From: Escarpia spicata
Lineage: Eukaryota > Annelida > Polychaeta > Sabellida > Siboglinidae
Direction: 5' to 3'
Length of the DNA stretch: 64,000 nucleotides
Assembly: GCA_963995525.1 (NCBI GenBank)
Contig: OZ023218.1
Coordinates: forward strand, 50,791,041 to 50,855,040
Both the position numbers and the translations under genes were made by a program. Below the pieces are notes generated by a model that was not told where the DNA came from, made no database searches, and saw nothing but the letters and a program-made list of their open reading frames with translations. Each line of letters starts with the position of its first letter. The stretch's first letter is position 1. Positions 57,260-64,000 of this stretch are shown here, in pieces.

Positions 57260-59034
57260 GGCAATTGCTTTTGAGCAGTGCAACACTTCCTTGGTTCAGT
57301 CGCCTCTGATGTATTTCAGAAGACACAATGACAGGTATTTAGAGTTGTTTACTTAGATGTTTCTTGGCTTCCTGGAGGGTCTTTCTTTTACCTGAGACAA
57401 TTGGCGATCTACTCACCAGATGGCACGAAAACATGTGAACACCGCTGGCCTGCGCTCCTCATGGATGCTTATGGTAATCACACTGATTACATCTTTTAAC
57501 AGAAAACACCTATGCCAATGAAAAGGTTATCGTGAAAATAAAGACGTCACATATTGGTTGGGGGTCATCTATTCAGAATTACACTTAAGGGGTGGGGTTT
57601 ATTGGCAATTGTGATGAAGCATTATTTGGGGTGCTGAGCCTCTATTCAGCTAGTTTTGGGGTAGATTTCAACAGCATTACAATGAATATCCAACAATATT
57701 CTGCCACTTTTATTACTTTTGTAGTCTTATATTTGATGTGTAAACAATGAATCATTACAGCCTTGCAAAAATTATAATTATAGATGTTTGCAATTTCCTT
57801 GGGAGTGTACATGCCAGTGATACAAAGCATGAAAACAAGTGGTGATCTTACAAATGTCCACAAATACTGTCATGACTATGGACGGCGCCTTTCAGTGGGG
57901 ACAACATTTCTTTTGGTACACCCAAATCTTCTGTCACAATACTTTATTTTGTCATTAAATGCTCGACATAGTCCAGTGTATGCAACAGAATTATTTCAAT
58001 TACACGCAAATCATTGAGCTAGAAAAAATAAGACGGCACCTTGAATAAAGCAGATAAAAAACTTATAATACGATGTCAGATGTCAACACTTGTAGTCGCA
58101 GTGATGTCCAATGTGTCATTTACGCTTGAAGCAAAGATGTGTTTTTGTCAAAAACAAACAACTGATGAGTCGAATGTGAATCCCTTCAATATGTACACGT
58201 AATACAAGACAAGACTGCACACGCCTGTGAAATTAATTAATGGTTTTACAACTGTAGACTATCTAGAATAACAAGCCAGTGTTAATGTGTTTGTAAGGCT
58301 CACCCTGTTTTCATGTTGGGTTGGTTATTGACAAACACAATCTGTCGGAGATGTGGGGTGATTTGTTGATCCCATGAATCAGGTAGATGTACGTACCTTT
58401 ACAGATATAGGGGTAAGTTATGACTTTCACATATCCCTGAAACCAGCAAAATGGTTTTAGCTGTTCCCACTTAAACAAGGAATTTTTTCTCTGTTAAAAT
58501 ATTGTCTGTTGATTACATGATACACAGCATCAAAGTTTTGCAAATTTTTGGGATACATAAAAAAAATTTCAGTCACAAAAAAACAGTCCTATGACATCAT
58601 CTCAAGTCTAAATTTGTCTGTTCTTCCAATGAAAATGGCACGAAACAATACATTTTTTGCAACACTACCTCACATTATATTCTCATCAAGAAATGTTTCT
58701 AATGATACAGCATAATTATTTCAGTAATTTAATTACTGTCGTTAGTAATAAACATTCAATAATTGACAAATGTGTTAATATATGCAATTACAAATTTCGG
58801 AATTTTCACAATAAAAACTGAGTTTTCACTATCTTTGTGTTAAATCATTTCAAACCTTTGGTGATCTTGAATTACATGTTGATGTTATCTTGGCTGACAG
58901 AAAATTGGCATTTAAACAAATAAACATGAAAATTGTTCCTTCATATTCTAGAATACATAAATGTTGCATATAATATGTATAGCTATAGAATGTGACACAA
59001 GACGAGAGAACTAAATGGAGAGACTAGAATAAAG
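57260..59034. other. No gene recognised
   Basis: AT-rich intergenic DNA between the convergent genes. The overlapping ORFs at 57642-57863 and 57784-58017 have no motif and lie on opposite strands. Confidence 0.45.
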
Positions 59035-60136
59035 AAACACATGAAAGTAGTTGGGTGCAGAGTGAGATGGGCAGGACATGTAGAGAGACTGACAGAGTGA
59101 GATGGGCAGGACATGTAGAGAGAGAGGAGAGACTGACAGAGTGAGATGGGCAGGACATGTAGAGAGAGAGAGGACAGACTAGCAGAGTGAGATGGGCAGG
59201 ACATGTAGAGAGAGAGAGAGAGAGAGAGAGGAGAGACTGACTGAGTGAGATGGGCAGGACATGTAGAGAGAGAGAGAGGACAGACTAGCAGAGTGAGATG
59301 GGCAGGACATGTAGAGAGAGAGAGGAGAGACTGACAGAGTGAGATGGGCAGGACACGTAGAGAGAGAGAGGAGTGACTGACAGAGTGAGATGGGCAGGAC
59401 ATGTAGAGAGAGAGGAGAGACTGACAGAGTGAGATGGGCAGGACACGTAGAGAGAGAGAGAGAGGAGAGACTGACAGAGTTAGATGGGCAAGACATGTAT
59501 AGAGAGAGAGAGAGAGGAGAAGCTGACAGAGTGAGATGGGCAGGACATGTAGAGAGAGAGAGGAGAGACTGACAGAGTGAGATGGGCATGACACAGAGAG
59601 AGAAGAGAATGACAGAGTGAGATGGGCATGACACGTAGAGAGAGAGAGAGGAGAGACTGACAGAGTGAGATGGGCAGGACACGTAGAGAGAGAGAGGAGA
59701 GACTGACAGAGTGAGATGGGCAGGACATGTAGAGAGAGAGAGGAGAGACTGACAGAGTGAGATGGGCATGACACGTAGAGAGAGAGAGGAGAGACTGACA
59801 GAGTGAAATGGGCATGACACGTAGAGAGAGAGAGGAGAGACTGACAGAGTGAGATGGGCAGGACATGTAGAGAGAGAGAGGAGAGACTGACAGAGTGAGA
59901 TGGGCATGACACGTAGAGAGAGAGAGGAGAGACTGACAGAGTGAGATGGGAGGACATGTAGAGAGAGAAAGGAGAGACTGACATAGTGACATGGGCAGGA
60001 CACGTAGAGAGAGAGAGGAGAGACTGACAGAGAGCATGGAAAAGAGGAGACCAGTAGAAGAGAAAGACAGGAATTAAGATGGGGAGACAATGTGACGTCT
60101 CATGAGTACAGCCGTAATGACAAGACAATAGCAGCC
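59035..60136 (+). repeat. Minisatellite of about 46 bp grown from a LINE C-terminus
   Basis: About 20 units of GAGATGGGCAGGACATGTAG plus a variable (AG)n stretch and GGAGAGACTGACAGAGT. Period is 46 bp with variable AG length. The plus strand at 59040-59100 reads HMKVVGCRVRWAGHVERLTE and the sequence after the array (60020-60130) reads RQELRWGDNVTSHEYSRN and IAADWNRWRRTEG. RWAGHVER and R-x-L-R-W-x-D-N-V...W-x-R-W-R are typical LINE RT C-terminal motifs. The array is thus an expansion of codons around RWAGHVER inside a LINE remnant. Long minus-strand ORFs over it (serine/leucine-rich) are artefacts. Confidence 0.8.
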
Positions 60137-60347
60137 GACTGGAATAGATGGAGAAGGACCGAAGGGAGGAACACAATGACTGGGATAGATGGAGAAGGAC
60201 CGAAGGGAGGAACACAATGACTGGGATAGATGGAGAAGGACCGAAGGGAGGAACACAATGACTGGGATAGATGGAGAAGTACCGAAGGGAGCAACACAAT
60301 GATGGGATAGATGGAGAAGGACCGAAGGGAGGAACACAATGACTGAT
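60137..60347 (+). repeat. 41-bp tandem repeat from the same LINE tail
   Basis: Five copies of GACTGGGATAGATGGAGAAG plus GACCGAAGGGAGGAACACAAT. The first unit (GACTGGAATAGATGG) encodes the end of the LINE motif DWNRWRRTEG. A second, separate expansion next to the 46-bp array. Confidence 0.85.
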
Positions 60348-60425
60348 GTAGGGATGAAGATTGTACATGTATCAATGGTAAATGAGAGTGTCACTATGGA
60401 ATGAATGGTGTCCCGTACTGCTGGC

Positions 60426-60540
60426 ACTGGCCCCCCCCACACACGGCCCCCCCAGACACACGACCCCCCCCACACACACGGCCCCCCCAGACACACGACC
60501 CCCCCACACACACAGCCCCCCCAGACACATGGCACACATA
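60426..60540. repeat. C-rich tandem repeat (about 35 bp, three copies)
   Basis: Units of CCCCCCCAGACACACGACCC and CCCACACACACGG. Runs of seven to eight C separated by CACACA. Confidence 0.85.
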
Positions 60541-61390
60541 TATCACATGCCACATGGAGGCGCTACCACCTCAAGTCAAATGTCACAAAAGATTGTCACA
60601 GGAACGCATCGATACAACAAAGTGAGAAAGTCTGTCTCCAATCCCAACAATCACCGGTTGCCATGGATACGATGTTTAACAACAGCTATAATGCGCGGTG
60701 TCTGTTACATGTGCCTAAGCCGCTTAAATACTGCAAAATATAGCCACAATTTAAGCATTCAACGCACACATGCAAAAAGCATTCTTGTTCCTTTTACAGA
60801 ACGTTAATCTGGTTAGTTACTTTGATATGTTTCTTGTTGTCGTACCCTAAAATTAATTGGCCTGTGTAGACATTCGCCCTTCATGTCGAGGTTGTGACTT
60901 CATCAACCAAGATAACGGGAACTTCCACATGTATACAATGACATCTGACCGTGGTCAGTTGTACTGGTGGAACCATCTTGACGTGAAGGGCGTACGTCTC
61001 TGTAAAGGTCAACTAACTTTGGGATAGGATAATAAGAGACGTATTAAATTCTTGTTCATTAAATATGTTCATTCAGTCTCATACACTGTTTGCACATCCA
61101 GTGTTTCCTGTGAACCATCAACATGTACACAACACATACACAATTGCACACACTATGTACAAGATTGTACATTACATGTACACATACCTCACACAATGTC
61201 TACAAAATTATGTACAATATAGTACACACGAACAAAATTGTACATGTGTATTCGATTGCACACATCATGTACCATAGTGTTTGCAACATGTACTATCCTT
61301 TACACATGTACCATATTGTACACAAGTATAAAATTGTAGACGTACACTATTGTATATGTGTACAGGAGTGTACACAAGTACATGTACTCT
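60541..61390. other. No gene; 3' flank of DOP1
   Basis: No coding feature. A stretch rich in TGTACA/CACATA words lies at about 61100-61385. A convincing polyadenylation signal for the minus-strand DOP1 gene was not found by eye. Confidence 0.45.
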
Positions 61391-61741
61391 TCAGTCCCTG
61401 GGTAGCGGTTCGAGGAAGTCGCACTCAATCACTGATTCGATGTACTGTTTGTGTGGACTTGAGCCATTGCGATTGCTGCTTCGATGCAGCCAGCTGTAGC
61501 CAAACTCGTTGAAACACCTGAAGTCGGGCGTTGACTGCGACTTTGCAATGGCTGACTGGTTGAGAGGCAGAAGTCTGCTACCAGAGGGTGTTGGTGCGCA
61601 GCCGTCTGTGAAGCTGTCAGCTGACTGGGCAGTGGCAGCGAGGGTGACAAAGAATGTGTGTAAGTCTTGGACGCAGCAGATTTGAGCCGTGGTCAGTAGA
61701 AGTTGACCAGGTCGGCGCATGGTCATTGCAACCTCACCAAA
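61391..61741 (-). CDS. DOP1: DOP1 last coding exon
   Basis: Starts after the acceptor TGTTGTAG (minus strand) with F-G-E-V-A-M-T-M-R-R-P-G and runs to the TGA at 61393-61391. The start is chosen because phase 0 matches the preceding donor and PGQLLLT is conserved. The weaker AG nine bases further in is an alternative. Confidence 0.68.
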   Translation of the reverse strand, partial: FGEVAMTMRRPGQLLLTTAQICCVQDLHTFFVTLAATAQSADSFTDGCAPTPSGSRLLPLNQSAIAKSQSTPDFRCFNEFGYSWLHRSSNRNGSSPHKQYIESVIECDFLEPLPRD

Positions 61742-63522
61742 CTACAACATGTCAATACACAGTCATCACGACCTTGTCAAACTACAACACATCAATACAC
61801 GGTCATCACGACCTTGTTAAACTACAACACATCAATACACGGTCATCACGACCTTGTCAAACCAACACATCAATACACGGTCATCACGACCTTGTCAAAC
61901 TACAACACATCAATACACGGTCATCACGACCTTGTCAAACTACAACACATCAATATACGGTCATCACGACCTTGTCAAACTACAATACATGGTCATCACG
62001 ACCTCACCAAACTACAACACATCAATACATGGTCATCGAGACATCATCAAACTACAACACATCAATACACGGTCATCACAACCTTGTCAAATTACAACAC
62101 ATCAATACATGGTCATCATGACCTTGTCAAACTACAACACATCAATACACAGTCATCACAACCTCCTCAAACTACAACACATCAATACATGGTCATCGCG
62201 ACCTTATCAAACTACAACACATCAATACACGGTCATCACGACCTCATCAAACTACAACACATCAAAACACGGTCATCACAACCTTGTCAAATTACAACAC
62301 ATCAATACATGGTCATCATGACCTTGTCAAACTACAACACATCAATATACGGTCATCACAATCTTGTTAAACTAAAACACATCAACACACGGTCATCATG
62401 ACCTTGTCAAACTACAACACATCAACACACGGTCATCACAACCTTGTCAAACTACAACACACCAATACACAGTCATCACAACCTTGTCAAACTACAACAC
62501 ATCAATACACGGTCATCACGACCTTGTCAAACTACAACACATCAATACACGGTCATCACAACCTTGTCAAACTACAACACATCAATACACGGTCATCACA
62601 ACCTTGTCAAACTACAACACATCAATACACGGTCATCATGATCTCGTCAAACTATAACACTAATACATGGTCATCACAACCTTGTCAAACTACAACACAT
62701 CAATACGCAGTGACATACGCACCCTCTTGTTCATGAGTTTGGCGATACGGAAAACATGGGGCGTAAAGCGAGGCTGTTGCTCCCTCAGACGTCCCTTCTC
62801 ATCGACCTCTGACCCAGGGTCACCAAGAAACGCCCACCGATATCTACAACATCGTATATGACTAGGATCCCGGCTCATGTAATAATTGGCATGTGACTTT
62901 TGAGAACAAACAAGACTGTTGTTGTATGTGTCTAAACAATTCATCCTGTATTCACGACATATTCATACATGTTTAGATTAACATTACCTTACTAATAATT
63001 ACCAACTTACGCCCAGTCATGGAGCAAACAAACACTAATTTACATTGGTGTCATCTGGTAAACTGATCACCTCTCAATTCAGGTAAGAGAAAGGCCCTCC
63101 TGAAAAGGATATCATGGCAAAAACATGTCAGTAGAAGTAAATAACTCTAAATAACAATTGTTGCATTTTCTTAAATACATGGTAGATCAAAGGCCTATGG
63201 TTGAAGACAAAATTTGCAATTATTTGAAATAAGGTGATTGGCAGAATGCCCAAAACCTGGAGATCTTCAAACATTGGAAACCTTGGAAGGTTTGTTTATA
63301 TCTCTCTCTAGTGTAATCTACAACCAGCTCTCCTCTGGAGAGGGAACATTGACCACTCACAGCTGGAACTGGGGCAGGGCGCTGGTGGGCAGTACGAGGG
63401 CAAGGTCTAAAAGCTTGCAGGCAGCCAGGTAGAGCTGCAGCCAACTGGGGTTCTTGTGGGTGTTCAGACCATTGCCCAGGGCCCAGGACGGGTCAAGGTT
63501 GGCGAGGCGAGACAACTGGGTC
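61391..63522 (-). CDS. DOP1: DOP1 (Dopey) homologue, C-terminal three exons, 5' part outside window
   Basis: Minus-strand exons 63522-63361, 62843-62723 and about 61741-61391 join in phase (2, then 0). They encode LANLDPSWALGNGLNTHKNP, LQLYLAACKLLDLALVLP, PQFQLYRWAFLGDPGSEVDE, FTPHVFRIAKLMNKR, RRPGQLLLTTAQICCVQDLH and the end YIESVIECDFLEPLPRD. The order K-(F/L)-LD-LAL, QFQxYRWAF, PHVxRIAKL, PGxLLLT and DFLE at the C-terminus matches animal DOP1 proteins as I know them. DOP1 is a very large protein that works with MON2 at Golgi and endosome membranes in traffic. The remaining exons lie past position 64000. An array of decoy acceptors fills the last intron. Confidence 0.75.
61728..62712 (-). 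repeat. 40-bp minisatellite built from the last DOP1 acceptor site
   Basis: About 25 units of 40 bp. Read on the minus strand each unit contains GTGTTGTAG followed by TTTGACAAGGTCGTGATGAC. The true last exon starts GTTGTAG|TTTGGTGAGGTTGCAATGAC. The unit therefore repeats the acceptor AG and the first codons of the exon. In the exon's frame a unit reads F-D-K-V-V-M-T-V-Y and TGA. The array starts inside the exon edge and runs to within 11 bp of the donor of the previous exon. Plus-strand ORFs over it are artefacts. Confidence 0.9.
62723..62843 (-). CDS. DOP1: DOP1 internal exon
   Basis: 121 nt. Acceptor GATGTTGTAG|ATATCGG, donor AAGAGG|GTGCGT. The first base completes a Leu codon from the previous exon, then 40 codons encode YRWAFLGDPGSEVDEKGRLR and the rest up to IAKLMNKR, ending in phase 0. 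Confidence 0.78.
63361..63522 (-). CDS. DOP1: DOP1 internal exon
   Basis: 162 nt. Acceptor CTGTTTGTAG|GACCCAG, donor TTCCAGCT|GTGAGT. Encodes TQLSRLANLDPSWALGNGLN, THKNPSWLQLYLAACKLLDL and ALVLPTSALPQFQ, with the last two bases of a Leu codon shared with the next exon. Confidence 0.78.
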
Positions 63523-63731
63523 CTACAAACAGACACGTGGAGACAACCTGTAAGGTGACACTGTACCTGAAACTGTTAGGGGAGGTCGTATCAGTTCGGA
63601 GACTCACCAGAAACACGTCTGTGGGGGAGTTTGGTGGTCACCATAGATCGGAAATAAGTGGCTACAGTGATGCCATCTACTGAGTGTAATATAAGTAGAA
63701 TGATGCCATTGTGGATACTCAAAATGGGCAC
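63523..63731 (-). other. DOP1 intron, no feature
   Basis: Short intronic stretch between the 45-bp repeat and the exon ending at 63522. No further exon recognised. Confidence 0.4.
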
Positions 63732-64000
63732 GTTGGTGGGTAATGTCTTGGTAACCACATCAGTGGAATCAGACACAGTGGTGGGTAATGTCTTGGTAAC
63801 CACATCAGTGGAATCAGACACAGTGGTGGGTAATGTCTTGGTAACCACATCAGTAGAATCAGACACAGTGGTGGGTAATGTCTTGGTAACCACATCAGTA
63901 GAATCAGACACAGTGGTGGGTAATGTCTTGGTAACCACATCAGTAGAATCAGACACAGTGGTGGGTAATGTCTTGGTAACCACATCAGTAGAATCAGACA
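63732..64000. repeat. 45-bp minisatellite, six units, continues past window
   Basis: Units GTGGTGGGTAATGTCTTGGT plus AACCACATCAGTAGAATCAGACACA. The period is divisible by three, so the minus strand stays open as repeats of VVTKTLPTTVSDSTD. It lies within or beside the DOP1 gene and runs off the end of the window. Confidence 0.92.

Noticed and set aside
58983..60553. Long Ser/Leu/Pro-rich minus-strand ORFs
   Set aside because: Antisense translation of the AG-rich minisatellite that grew from a LINE C-terminus; several frames are open together.
61654..62736. Plus-strand ORFs of SSRPCQTTTHQYTVITT-type repeats
   Set aside because: Antisense to the DOP1 intron minisatellite; open in more than one frame, with no start context or conserved domain.
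1..64000. tRNA, rRNA or other RNA genes
   Set aside because: No cloverleaf with A/B box, rRNA core or snRNA motif was noticed by eye. A tRNAscan-SE/Infernal run would settle this.

Overview
The window is a metazoan nuclear genome segment, most likely from a marine invertebrate. A mollusc or other lophotrochozoan is my best guess, at low confidence. Support: genes with GT-AG introns, several clades of non-LTR retrotransposons (one a CR1 element whose ORF1 carries PHD-type cysteines and an SGNH esterase), a Ty3/Gypsy element, MITE-like inverted-repeat elements and about a dozen minisatellites. I saw no bacterial-type operon, no CRISPR array and no RNA gene.

Layout. 0.7-1.5 kb: decayed gypsy gag. 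3.0-8.0 kb: a decayed minus-strand gene of a large uncharacterised repeat family, split by a nearly complete plus-strand LINE (3.1-6.65 kb). 8.35-9.65 kb: internally deleted minus-strand L2-like LINE. 10.86-15.05 kb: Ty3/Gypsy element with almost identical LTRs, a probable target duplication and its RNase H deleted. 15.7-17.6 kb: 40-bp minisatellite. 18.5-25.7 kb: an old LINE split by a CR1 element (about 19.8-24.9 kb). 25.7-33.0 kb: a LINE with an AAGT tail, split by a minus-strand LINE (28.6-32.7 kb). 33.3-34.05 kb: a MITE-like element with arms of about 200 bp. 37.1-38.2 kb: a second remnant of the uncharacterised family, here with PIN/XPG-like acidic motifs and a C-terminal CXC-type cysteine cluster.

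Two genuine host genes are visible. The first (plus strand, 38,359-55,995) is complete: eight coding exons whose phases all agree give a 414-residue von Willebrand factor A domain protein. The second (minus strand, 61,391-63,522) is the C-terminal end of a DOP1/Dopey homologue (three exons, phases agree); the rest lies beyond the window. The two genes converge.

The most unusual structure is in their introns. Intron 3 of the vWA gene holds a minisatellite of about 9.7 kb (unit 53-54 bp) that includes a 2,786-bp higher-order duplication. All three minus frames of this array are open, which creates huge false ORFs. Intron 4 of the vWA gene and the last DOP1 intron each carry a minisatellite that abuts the downstream exon, and its unit contains a copy of the 3' splice site plus the first codons of that exon, followed by an in-frame stop. 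This arrangement of tandem decoy acceptors occurs twice, independently, on opposite strands.
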